From Sphingomonas kyeonggiensis (lineage in GTDB: Bacteria; Pseudomonadota; Alphaproteobacteria; Sphingomonadales; Sphingomonadaceae): a stretch of DNA of 64,000 nucleotides. Numbering within the stretch: the stretch's first letter is position 1; each line of letters opens with the position of its first letter. Shown here one piece after another: positions 8,244-16,456 of this stretch. The DNA is taken from positions 930,001 through 994,000 of the forward strand of contig NZ_JACIEH010000003.1 of NCBI RefSeq assembly GCF_014196745.1, read 5' to 3'. Made by a program: the position numbers and the translations under genes. The notes under the pieces were generated by a model, which was not told the origin of the DNA, did no database searches, and worked only from the letters and a program-made list of their open reading frames with translations.

Positions 8244-9875
8244 TTGGAAACCGTATCGATCATCCTGTTCCTGCTCCTCGCCGTGGTGGTCAGCGGCGCG
8301 TTCGCCCGGATGCTGCCCTTCGGCGTGCCCGTGCCGCTGGTGCAGATCCTGCTCGGCGCCGTGATCGGCCTGTCCACCTCGCACCGGGTCGTGCTCGATC
8401 CCGAGCTGTTCCTCTTCCTGTTCCTGCCGCCGCTCCTGTTCCTCGACGGGTGGCGCATCCCCAAGGACGAGCTGTTCAAGGACTTGTCCACCGTGGTCGA
8501 GCTCGCGCTCGGACTGGTGCTGCTCACCGTGATCGGCATGGGGCTGCTGATCCATTGGATGATCCCGGCGATGCCGCTCGCGGTAGCCTTTGCCCTAGCT
8601 GCGGTGGTCTCGCCGACCGATCCGATCGCGGTGTCGGCGATCGCGGCGCGCGTGCCGATCCCGAAGCGCATGATGCACATCCTCGAAGGCGAATCGCTGC
8701 TAAACGACGCATCGGGCCTGGTCTGCCTGCGCTTCGCCGTCGCCGCTGCGCTGACCGGCAGCTTCTCGGCGGGCGAGGCCGCGCTCACCTTCCTCTGGGT
8801 TGCCGGCGGCGGCCTGGCGATCGGCGTGCTCGTAACCCTGGCGGTGTCGATCGCCAAGACCTGGGTGACCCGGCGCTGGGGCGAGGATACGGGCTCGCAG
8901 ATCCTGGTCAGCCTGCTGATCCCGTTCGGCTCCTACCTGCTCGCCGAGCATTTCCACGCCTCCGGCATCCTCGCGGCGGTGGCGGCGGGCGTGACGATGA
9001 CCTTCGCCGAGATCTCCCGCCAGGCGATGGCGGTCACCCGCATGCGCCGCAACTCGGTGTGGGACACGCTGCAGTTCACCTTGAACGGCGTGATCTTCGT
9101 GCTGCTCGGCGAGCAGCTGCCCGGCATCGTCGCCGGCGCCAAGCAGACGGTGCTGCTGACCGGCCATCATTCGCCCTGGTGGCTGGGTATCTATGTCGTG
9201 GCGATCGTCGCGGGCCTCGCCGCGCTGCGCTTCGCCTGGGTGTGGACCTCGCTGCGCCTCACCATCCTGCGCAAGCGCGAGGGCACCGCGGAGATGCAGA
9301 GCCCGAACTGGCGGCTGGTCGCGGCGACTTCGTTCGCCGGCGTGCGCGGTGCGATCACCCTGGCCGGCGTGCTGACCCTGCCGCTGGTGCTGCGCGACGG
9401 CTCGCCCTTCCCGGCGCGCGACCTGGCGATCTTCCTTGCCGCCGGCGTGATCATCGTGTCGCTGATCCTCGCCAGTGTCGGGCTGCCGATCCTGCTCAAG
9501 GACCTGAAGCTGCCGCCCGAACCCTCGCGCCAGGCGGAAGAGGATGCCGCCCGCGTCGCCACCGCCGAGGCCGCGATCCGCGCGGTCGAGCGCCACCAGC
9601 ACGAACAGGGCGAGGCGCATGACGACCCCGGCCTCTATGCCGCCGCCGGCGCGCGGGTGATGGACTTCTACCAGGAGCGCATCGACGGATTGAGCGACGG
9701 CGGCGCCGACGAGCTGCGCCTGCAGGAGCGGCTGGCCAGCGAGCTCCGGCTCGTCGGCATCCAGGCGGAACGCGCGCGGCTGCTCGAACTGGGCAGGAGC
9801 CGCGCGATCGGCAGCGAGATCGCCCGCAAGCTGACCCGCGAACTCGACCTGGCGGAGACGCGTCACCGCGGATGA
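8244..9875 (+). CDS. CPA1-family sodium (cation)/proton antiporter
   Basis: A 543-residue inner-membrane antiporter with about twelve hydrophobic helices in its first 410 residues. The conserved CPA1 segments are present: FLFLPPLLFLDGWRIPKDEL, VVSPTDPIAVSAI with the ion-binding aspartate, and HILEGESLLNDASGLV. The last 130 residues form a charged cytoplasmic tail (RQAEEDAARVATAEAAI) like that of bacterial NhaP/YjcE proteins. The likely start is a TTG at 8244; no in-frame ATG lies close to the first helix. A strong hairpin terminator follows. Position behind the KdpDE-like pair suggests coordinated ion homeostasis, but this is inferred. Confidence 0.9.
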   Translation: METVSIILFLLLAVVVSGAFARMLPFGVPVPLVQILLGAVIGLSTSHRVVLDPELFLFLFLPPLLFLDGWRIPKDELFKDLSTVVELALGLVLLTVIGMGLLIHWMIPAMPLAVAFALAAVVSPTDPIAVSAIAARVPIPKRMMHILEGESLLNDASGLVCLRFAVAAALTGSFSAGEAALTFLWVAGGGLAIGVLVTLAVSIAKTWVTRRWGEDTGSQILVSLLIPFGSYLLAEHFHASGILAAVAAGVTMTFAEISRQAMAVTRMRRNSVWDTLQFTLNGVIFVLLGEQLPGIVAGAKQTVLLTGHHSPWWLGIYVVAIVAGLAALRFAWVWTSLRLTILRKREGTAEMQSPNWRLVAATSFAGVRGAITLAGVLTLPLVLRDGSPFPARDLAIFLAAGVIIVSLILASVGLPILLKDLKLPPEPSRQAEEDAARVATAEAAIRAVERHQHEQGEAHDDPGLYAAAGARVMDFYQERIDGLSDGGADELRLQERLASELRLVGIQAERARLLELGRSRAIGSEIARKLTRELDLAETRHRG

Positions 9876-9876
9876 T

Positions 9877-9897
9877 GCCGGGCATGCCCGGCGTTTT
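9877..9897 (+). terminator. Intrinsic terminator after the antiporter gene
   Basis: GCCGGGCATGCCCGGC is a perfect inverted repeat beginning two bases after the stop codon, followed by G and four T residues. This matches a rho-independent terminator for the antiporter transcript. Confidence 0.75.
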
Positions 9898-9977
9898 CGT
9901 CGTTATGGGTAGCTATTCCTATAATTTCTGGAGTGTCGTTAGCGCTGTCTTAACCCTGAGGAACCACGTGCAGGCAT

Positions 9978-12900
9978 ATGAAAACGCCTGTAAAAGCTTC
10001 AAAGCCCCTGTCGTCCTCGCCGCTCGTTCGCGCGATCCTGATAGGATCAACCGCCCTGCTTCCGACCAGCGCCCATGCGCTCTCGCCCGGCTGCACCGCG
10101 ATCAACAGCTTCTGGAATTCGGTTCCCAGCGGCTATGGCCTGGCCAGGACCTATGCGGCGGACCAGTTCGCCGCGGGCGACCAGGTGAGCTTCACGCTCG
10201 TCGACCATACCGTCTTCGGCCCCGCCGGCGCCGCGAGCTTCATCCTGAGCAGTGTCGGCTATCGCACGATCTACCTGCAATATTACACCAGCAGCTATAA
10301 CCGCACGAAGCAGTACGTCACCGGATCGGCCTCGACCATCGTCACCTCGGATCAGCTGCTGTCGAACGGGTTGATCATCGAGAACGGCAGCACCAACGAC
10401 CAGGCGTCGACCGCGACCGTCACCGTGCGCTGCGTCAATGTCCCGCCGCCCGTGCCGATCGCGGCCGGCAGCAGCAGCACCGTCCCGGCGAACCGCAGCA
10501 CCGACATCGCCCTTTCGCTCTCCGGCGGTGTGGCGACGTCGCTCACGCTGGTGCGCCAGGCGCTGCACGGCACGGCGTCGGTCAGCGGCACCCAGATCAG
10601 CTACACGCCCAATGCCGGCTATTCGGGCGCCGACAGCTTCCAATATTCCGCCGGCAACACTGCCGGAAGTTCGGCGACGGCGACGGTCCAGCTAACGGTC
10701 AGCGCGCCCACGCTGAGCTTCACGCCCGCTGCGGGCACGCTCCCGGCCGCGCCCTATGGCCAGGCCTATAGCCAGACCATCGTCGCGAGCGGCGGCGAGG
10801 GGCCGTACGGCTATGTCGTATCGGACGGTGCGCTTCCCGACGGCATGACGCTCGACGGCGACGGCACGCTCCACGGCACACCGAGTGCGCTCGGACGCAA
10901 GACCTTCCAGGTGCGGGCGACGGACAAGAACGGGGCGAACACCACCGCAAACTATGCGATCGACGTCACGCTCGCCGTGCCGGTCGCGGGCAATGGCAAT
11001 GCGATGGTCGCCGCGAACAGCGGCGGCCAGCCGATCACCCTGGACCTGTCCGGCGGTGCCGCGGACTCGGTCGCCGTCTCCAGCGCGCCCGCCCATGGCA
11101 GCGCCACCGCGAGCGGCACCAGCATCAGCTACACGCCGGCCGCGGGATATTCGGGCACCGACCAGTTCAGCTACACCGCGAAGAATGCCGCCGGCATTTC
11201 GCAGCCCGGCACGATCACGGTGACCATCTCCGCGCCGACCCTGGTGTTCGGCCCCGCCGCGGGGACGCTGGCCGGCGCCACCCAGGGCCAGACCTATGGC
11301 CAGGCGATCAGCGCCACCCAGGGCCAGGCGCCCTATCAGTATCTGGTGACCGGCGGCGCGCTTCCCGCGGGCCTGGTCCTCGACGCGGACGGCAGCCTGC
11401 ACGGCTCGCCCACCGAGGTCGGCGACTTCGCCTTCACGATCACCGCGACGGACCGCAATGGCGCGGCGGGCAGCGCAGGCTATTCGCTGTCGGTCGCCGT
11501 CGCCGCGCCCGTCGCGAGCAGCAGCACGGCAACCGTGGCGGCCAACAGCCAGGGCACTGCGATCGAGATGGCGCTCACCGGCGGTGCCGTCTCCACCTAT
11601 GCGATCACCGGCCAGCCCACCCATGGCACGGCGACGCTCAGCGGATCGACGATCCACTACACCCCCAATGCTGGCTATTCGGGCACCGATTCGCTCAGCT
11701 ACACCGTGAGCAATGCCACCGGCCTTTCTCAGGCGACGGTGTCGATCACGGTCAGCGCGCCGGCCCTGGTCTTCGGCCCGGCCGTGGGGAGCCTTCCGGT
11801 CGCGACGCAGAGGAGCGCCTACAGCCAGGTCATTGCGGCGACGGGCGGCGAAGGCCCCTATCGCTACACGGTGACGGCAGGCACGCTGCCCGACGGCCTC
11901 ACGCTCGCCGCGGACGGCACGCTCAGCGGCACGCCGAGCGGCTCGGGCAGCGCCAGCTTCACGATCACCGCGACCGACGTTCACGGGGCGAGCGGCACGG
12001 CGGCCTATACCCTGCAGGTCGATGCCGTGCCGCCGCCGGTTGCCCGCGATCCCGATCCGCTGAGCGTTGCCGGCGCAACGACGACGCAGACCGGTGAGTC
12101 CGCCCGCATCGACCTGGGCAGCCTCGTCTCGGGCGATGTGCAGAACATCCAGATCGTTACCCAGCCGGCGCACGGCACGGTGGTGCTGACCGGCGCGGCC
12201 GGCCCCAAGCTCGACGGCGAGGGAAGGACGGTTGCCGTTGCGGCCCCGCCGGTGAGCCAGATGGTCGCGGTCTATACGCCCGCACCGGGCTATCACGGCA
12301 CCGACAGCTTCCAGTTCGTGGCGGTCGGGATCGGCGGCACCTCGGCGCCGGCGACGGTGCAGATCAACGTCGAGGGCTCGCCGCCCGCGGCGCGGAGCCT
12401 CACTGCGAACGGCATCGACAACCAGACGATCTCGGTCGACCTGACCGCGGGCCGCACCGATGGCCCGTTCACCGATGCGGCGATCGTCGACATCACGCCG
12501 GCCGGCAAGGCGACCGCGACCATCGTGGCCGGCGGCACCGCGGATGCGCGCACCTATCGGCTCGACATCAAGCCGGCGGCGCATTTCTCGGGCACGCTCA
12601 AGCTGCGCTACACGCTGACCAACGTGTTCGGTGCCTCCGCGCCTGCGACGATCACCCTGACGGTTGCCGCGCGCCCGGATCCCTCGGCCGACGCCACCGT
12701 GCGTGCGATCGCCGATGCTCAGAGCGAAGCCGTCCGGCGCTTCTCGCGTGCGCAGGTCGACAATTTCATGCGCCGCGCCGAGAGCCTGCACGACGTCGAG
12801 TGCGGCCGCTCGACCATGGGCGTGACGCTGACCTCGACCGATCGGGTGAACACCCAGCCGCTGCCGGGCGCCTTGCCCGAGCAAGGGGCGCTGCGGGCGG

Positions 12901-13796
12901 ACGGTCGTGTCGATGCGGCGCCCGCTGGCGGGGCCGGGAGCGGCAATGGCCAGCAGTGCGGCACCGGCGGCCTTGGCTTCTGGGCCGGTGGCTCGATCGC
13001 CATCGGGACGCGCGACGCGGTGAGCCAGCGCGACAAGATCAGCGCGACGACGAGCGGCGTGAGCATCGGCGTGGATCTTCGCCTGCTTCCGGGCCTGGTG
13101 CTCGGCATCGGCGGCGGCTTCGGGCATGATTCGAGCACCATCGATGGCGGCGCCGGCCATGTCGTCTCCGACAGCAGGACGGTCGTGGTCTATGGCAGCG
13201 CAATGCCGGTGGCCGGCATCTTCCTCGACGGCATGGTCGCCCGCGGCTGGCTCGATTTCGATACGCGCCGCCTGGTCGCCGCGACTGCGAGTACCACCAG
13301 GGGCAAGCGCGACGGCGACTTCACCACCGCTTCGCTTTCCGCGGGGACGGAGCAGGTGTCGGGCCTGCTGCGCTGGTCGGTCTATGGCCGGGCGGAATAT
13401 CTCGACGGGACGCTCGGCGCGTATCGGGAGAGGGGCGCGGGCATCTATGATCTGCGCTTCGACGATCGCGACGTGCGGTCGGTGCTCGGTGTCGCCGGCT
13501 TCCGGCTCGCCTGGCGCGGCAAACTGGCGAACGGCACGATCACCCCGTCCTTCCGCGGCGAGTGGCTGCACGAGTTCGCCGACGCGTCCGGCCAGGCACT
13601 CGATTATGCCGATGTCGATGGTGCAGCATTCTATCGCTTCAGCGCGCAGGGCTGGGGGCGTGAGCAGTTCGCGTTGACGCCGGGGCTCGACGTCAATCTC
13701 AACTCGGGATGGCAGTTCGGCTTCGAACTCGGCGCCCGCATCGCGGATGGCGAACGCGCGGCCACTTCGCGGATCCAGCTGCGCAAGCAGTTCTGA
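9978..13796 (+). CDS. Large repeat-containing autotransporter-like adhesin
   Basis: A 1272-residue surface protein. A signal peptide (VRAILIGSTALLPTSAHA) is followed by a short cysteine-containing head. The middle alternates two bacterial Ig-like folds: cadherin-like modules with YTPNAGYSGADSFQYSA, and putative-Ig (He_PIG) modules with GALPDGMTLDGDGTLHGTPS. Three copies of the latter are nearly regular at 175-176 residues. From about residue 980 the pattern changes to amphipathic beta strands (FWAGGSIAIGTRD onward) ending in phenylalanine, like an autotransporter barrel. The ATG at 9978 has GAGGA upstream. Role in adhesion or biofilm is inferred from architecture; no ligand can be named. Confidence 0.8.
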   Translation: MKTPVKASKPLSSSPLVRAILIGSTALLPTSAHALSPGCTAINSFWNSVPSGYGLARTYAADQFAAGDQVSFTLVDHTVFGPAGAASFILSSVGYRTIYLQYYTSSYNRTKQYVTGSASTIVTSDQLLSNGLIIENGSTNDQASTATVTVRCVNVPPPVPIAAGSSSTVPANRSTDIALSLSGGVATSLTLVRQALHGTASVSGTQISYTPNAGYSGADSFQYSAGNTAGSSATATVQLTVSAPTLSFTPAAGTLPAAPYGQAYSQTIVASGGEGPYGYVVSDGALPDGMTLDGDGTLHGTPSALGRKTFQVRATDKNGANTTANYAIDVTLAVPVAGNGNAMVAANSGGQPITLDLSGGAADSVAVSSAPAHGSATASGTSISYTPAAGYSGTDQFSYTAKNAAGISQPGTITVTISAPTLVFGPAAGTLAGATQGQTYGQAISATQGQAPYQYLVTGGALPAGLVLDADGSLHGSPTEVGDFAFTITATDRNGAAGSAGYSLSVAVAAPVASSSTATVAANSQGTAIEMALTGGAVSTYAITGQPTHGTATLSGSTIHYTPNAGYSGTDSLSYTVSNATGLSQATVSITVSAPALVFGPAVGSLPVATQRSAYSQVIAATGGEGPYRYTVTAGTLPDGLTLAADGTLSGTPSGSGSASFTITATDVHGASGTAAYTLQVDAVPPPVARDPDPLSVAGATTTQTGESARIDLGSLVSGDVQNIQIVTQPAHGTVVLTGAAGPKLDGEGRTVAVAAPPVSQMVAVYTPAPGYHGTDSFQFVAVGIGGTSAPATVQINVEGSPPAARSLTANGIDNQTISVDLTAGRTDGPFTDAAIVDITPAGKATATIVAGGTADARTYRLDIKPAAHFSGTLKLRYTLTNVFGASAPATITLTVAARPDPSADATVRAIADAQSEAVRRFSRAQVDNFMRRAESLHDVECGRSTMGVTLTSTDRVNTQPLPGALPEQGALRADGRVDAAPAGGAGSGNGQQCGTGGLGFWAGGSIAIGTRDAVSQRDKISATTSGVSIGVDLRLLPGLVLGIGGGFGHDSSTIDGGAGHVVSDSRTVVVYGSAMPVAGIFLDGMVARGWLDFDTRRLVAATASTTRGKRDGDFTTASLSAGTEQVSGLLRWSVYGRAEYLDGTLGAYRERGAGIYDLRFDDRDVRSVLGVAGFRLAWRGKLANGTITPSFRGEWLHEFADASGQALDYADVDGAAFYRFSAQGWGREQFALTPGLDVNLNSGWQFGFELGARIADGERAATSRIQLRKQF
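10704..12030 (+). repeat. In-gene tandem repeats of about 525 bases
   Basis: Units begin at 10704, 11232 and 11757 (spacing 528 and 525 bases), the third being partly covered. Each starts with an Ala-Pro-x-Leu codon run and encodes one He_PIG module followed by one cadherin-like module. Period and reading frame are kept, so copy number could change by recombination without a frameshift. Confidence 0.8.
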
Positions 13797-13829
13797 CGCA
13801 CGAAGGAGGCGCCTTCGCGTGACGAACGG

Positions 13830-13863
13830 AACCCGGAGACGAGCACCCCTCGTCTCCGGGTTT
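13830..13863. terminator. Bidirectional terminator between convergent genes
   Basis: A perfect 14-base-pair stem (AACCCGGAGACGAG with its complement) and a 5-base loop sit between the rightward adhesin gene and the leftward Anbu gene. T residues flank the right arm and A residues the left arm, so it can serve both transcripts. Confidence 0.85.
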
Positions 13864-13913
13864 CGCCGTTATGTTCGGGGGGATGCGCCGGCATCCGCCG
13901 GTGCGGTCCGCCG

Positions 13914-14657
13914 CTACGCGGTCGAGCCGATATCGGGCAGGCTCTTGAAGGCGTTGCGCAGCGCCTCGCCCCAATGCTGGGAGATCGCCTGGAAACGCGG
14001 GTCGTCCGCCTCGATCCGCTCGCGCGTGCCGAATGCCAGGCTGTCCCGGTGCAGCACCGCCAGGTCGAGCGGCATGCCGACCGACAGGTTCGAGCGCAAC
14101 GTCGAATCCATCGACACGCAAACCGCCTTCACCACCTGATCGAGCGGCGTGTGGATCGAAAGCACCCGGTCGAGGATCGGCTTGCCATATTTGTGCTCGC
14201 CGATCTGGAAATAGGGCGTGTCCTCGGTCGCCTCGACGAAATTGCCCGCCGAGTAGACCATGAACAGCCGATGCTGCCCGCCGTTGCACTGGCCGGCGAC
14301 CAGGACCGTCGCATCGGCGCCGGCGCCCTCCGCCTGTATCGAGCTGCGATAGCGGTCCTGCAGCCCCTGCATCGCCTCGCCGACCAGCTCGGCGACGCGA
14401 TACATGCTGTCGGCGGTGAGGATCGTCTCGACCGACGCGTCCTCGCCCGATTTCTCGATCGCGGTGTTGAGTCGGTTGATGACGCCCTGGGTGATCGACA
14501 GATTGCCCGAGGTCATCATGCCGATCGCACGCTCCTCGGCGGCCTCCCAGATGAACATCTTGGAGAAGCGCGAGATATTGTCGACACCGGCATTGGTCCG
14601 GGTGTCCGACAGCAGCACGAGACCTTCGTCGACACGCACCGCGACGCAATAGGTCAT
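13914..14657 (-). CDS. Anbu-type proteasome-like protease
   Basis: A 247-residue N-terminal-nucleophile hydrolase of the Anbu family, the bacterial relative of proteasome beta subunits and HslV. It starts MTYCVAVRVDEGLVLLSDTR; removal of Met exposes Thr as the presumed nucleophile. SDTRTNAG supplies the usual Asp and Arg, and a lysine (SRFSKMFIW) sits near position 33 as in beta subunits. The ATG at 14657 places Thr at position 2; an upstream in-frame extension would bury it and is rejected. It is the last gene of a four-gene leftward operon with ATP-grasp, alpha-E and transglutaminase-like genes, an association known for Anbu. Its substrates are not established. Confidence 0.92.
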   Translation of the reverse strand: MTYCVAVRVDEGLVLLSDTRTNAGVDNISRFSKMFIWEAAEERAIGMMTSGNLSITQGVINRLNTAIEKSGEDASVETILTADSMYRVAELVGEAMQGLQDRYRSSIQAEGAGADATVLVAGQCNGGQHRLFMVYSAGNFVEATEDTPYFQIGEHKYGKPILDRVLSIHTPLDQVVKAVCVSMDSTLRSNLSVGMPLDLAVLHRDSLAFGTRERIEADDPRFQAISQHWGEALRNAFKSLPDIGSTA

Positions 14658-14676
14658 CCGAAGTCCCGTTCCCGCG

Positions 14677-15519
14677 TCATTGCTGCTGTTGCTGCTGGAT
14701 AGCGGCAATATCGCCTTCGCCGCGAGCAATGCGGACATCAGCGGAGACGATGCCCGGCCCTCCGCCGGTCACGATCCCGCGTACGGGCGCGGCATCACGG
14801 GCGTCAAGGCCTATGGCCAGGCGGACATAGCGTTCGGTCGGGGAGATGCCGTTGGTCACGTCGAACCCGATCCAGCCCAGATTCTCGACATGGGCTTCGA
14901 CCCATGCATGGGTCTCGAACTGCTGGTCGGCCTCTTCGCCCGCCAGCAGATAGCCCGCGACATAGCGGGCCGGCACGCCGCGGGCGCGGGCCGCGGCGAT
15001 GAAGATGTGTGCGTGGTCCTGGCACACGCCGCCATCGCCGGCGAGCGCATCGGTGGCGCTGGTCTCGCTATGGGTGATGCCGCCGCGATAGGGCAGCGCG
15101 TCCCGCACCCCGGCGCTCAGCGCATGCAGGCCCGACAGCACGTCCGCCCCTGGGTTCAGGCCATCGCCAAGCGCCGCGATCGTCGCATCCGCCACGGTCA
15201 GCGGCGTATCGCGCAGGAAGATCGCCGGTGGGCAGGCCTGGCGCAGGCCCTTGACGACGCCCGCCTTGTCCTCGGTCTCGACACAGCCATGCGCGACGAT
15301 CTCGAGTTCGTCGCGATGTGCCTGGCTCAGCCACTGCGCCAGCGACTCGCCATAGCCGCCGGTGATCGAGGGGAAGATCTCCTCGCCGTTGATCTCGACA
15401 TGCCAGTCGGTGACGCGCTGCCCTTCGAAGCTCTGCGGGAACAGCTTGAGGCGCAGCGCCAGGCCGGCGGCGCCTTGTGGGTAGCGCATATGGGTGAGGT
15501 GGCGGACGACGAGCAGCAT
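14677..15519 (-). CDS. Transglutaminase-like cysteine protease of the Anbu operon
   Basis: A 280-residue cytoplasmic protein with an N-terminal beta-rich region (bacterial transglutaminase-like N domain: VRHLTHMRYPQGA) and a papain-like core. The catalytic triad is visible: Cys in GDGGVCQDHAH, His in FETHAWVEAH and Asp in WIGFDVTNG. Family members may cleave or ligate amide bonds; in this operon type they are proposed to act on peptides tagged by the ATP-grasp enzyme. The protein ends with six consecutive glutamines from CAG and CAA codons, an unusual tail. It begins one base after the alpha-E gene and ends 19 bases before the Anbu gene. Confidence 0.92.
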   Translation of the reverse strand: MLLVVRHLTHMRYPQGAAGLALRLKLFPQSFEGQRVTDWHVEINGEEIFPSITGGYGESLAQWLSQAHRDELEIVAHGCVETEDKAGVVKGLRQACPPAIFLRDTPLTVADATIAALGDGLNPGADVLSGLHALSAGVRDALPYRGGITHSETSATDALAGDGGVCQDHAHIFIAAARARGVPARYVAGYLLAGEEADQQFETHAWVEAHVENLGWIGFDVTNGISPTERYVRLAIGLDARDAAPVRGIVTGGGPGIVSADVRIARGEGDIAAIQQQQQQ

Positions 15520-15520
15520 A

Positions 15521-16456
15521 TCAGGCGAAGTGATAGGCCTGCGCGATCTCGCGCGACAGCCGGTTGGTGACGATCAGCGCATTCTGGACGAATTCGTGCA
15601 GGCCGCCCTCGAATATCTCGCCGCTCTCCCGGCTGCGCAGCTGGGACAGCATGGTCGCGGCGGTCTCGTGCGCCGCGCCGCGCTGGCCATGCGCCCGTGC
15701 CAGGCGGTCGAGATGCCATCCGATCTGCTCGAAGCAGAACGACACCGACCGGGGGAATTGGGGATTGAGGATCAGCAGGTCGGCGATCCGCCAGGGCGTA
15801 TAGTCGCCGCCGCCATAGACGTGGTGATAGGCGCGTGCCGCCGACAAGGCATGCAGCACCGAGGTCCATTGATAATGGTCGCGCACCCCGCCGACGACCG
15901 CGGTCTCGGGCAGCAGCACGTAATATTTCACGTCGAGCAGCCGGAGCGTCATCTCGGCGCGTTCGAGCGCGCCGCCGATGCGCAGGAAGTCATGGCCCTC
16001 GTTGCGCAGCTGCCCCGTCTCGGCTGCGCCGCGAAAGGTGGAGGCCCTGGTCTTCACCCAGTCGATCAGCTCGGCGAGATCGCGCCGCGCCCGCATCACG
16101 TCGTAATGCTCGAGCCGCCGCCAGTCCTCGTTGAGCGCCTCCCACATGTCCTGGGTGAGCGCGGTGCGCACCGCCCGGCCATTGTTGCGGGCGCGCAGCA
16201 GGCAGGCGCGGATCGACGAGGGATTGGCGTCATCGAGCAGCAGCAGGTGGACGATGTCCGCTTCCGCCACCGGGCGATCGCCGTCGATCAGTCGGTCGCA
16301 CCCGGTCACGCGCAGCACCGAGCGCCATTCCTCCCGGTGGATCGGGCCGGGCAGGATCGCCATGCGCTGGCCCATCTGGATGATGCGCGCGGTGCTTTCC
16401 GCCCGCTCGATATAGCGGGCCATCCAGAAGATGTTCTCGGCGGTGCGGCTGAGCAT
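15521..16456 (-). CDS. Alpha-E domain protein (DUF403)
   Basis: A 311-residue all-helical protein of the alpha-E family. The start MLSRTAENIFWMARYIERAE is the family signature. Conserved Arg, Glu and His positions recur later (LERAEMTLRLLDVKYY, QIGWHLDRL). The enzymatic role, if any, is unknown; the family almost always pairs with a circularly permuted ATP-grasp protein and a transglutaminase-like protein, as here. Its ATG overlaps the ATP-grasp stop by one base (TGATG). I infer a shared peptide-ligating or peptide-tagging function with its neighbours. Confidence 0.93.
   Translation of the reverse strand: MLSRTAENIFWMARYIERAESTARIIQMGQRMAILPGPIHREEWRSVLRVTGCDRLIDGDRPVAEADIVHLLLLDDANPSSIRACLLRARNNGRAVRTALTQDMWEALNEDWRRLEHYDVMRARRDLAELIDWVKTRASTFRGAAETGQLRNEGHDFLRIGGALERAEMTLRLLDVKYYVLLPETAVVGGVRDHYQWTSVLHALSAARAYHHVYGGGDYTPWRIADLLILNPQFPRSVSFCFEQIGWHLDRLARAHGQRGAAHETAATMLSQLRSRESGEIFEGGLHEFVQNALIVTNRLSREIAQAYHFA

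Noticed and set aside
10704..12030. CRISPR-like or noncoding tandem array
   Set aside because: The units are about 525 bases, in frame and encode Ig-like folds, so this is a protein repeat.
10692..13571. 959-codon antisense frame opposite the adhesin
   Set aside because: Arg/Ala/Gly-rich composition without any domain; a by-product of high GC opposite a real gene.
13914..14738. Anbu start upstream at 14738
   Set aside because: It would overlap the transglutaminase gene and bury the threonine that should become the N-terminal nucleophile.
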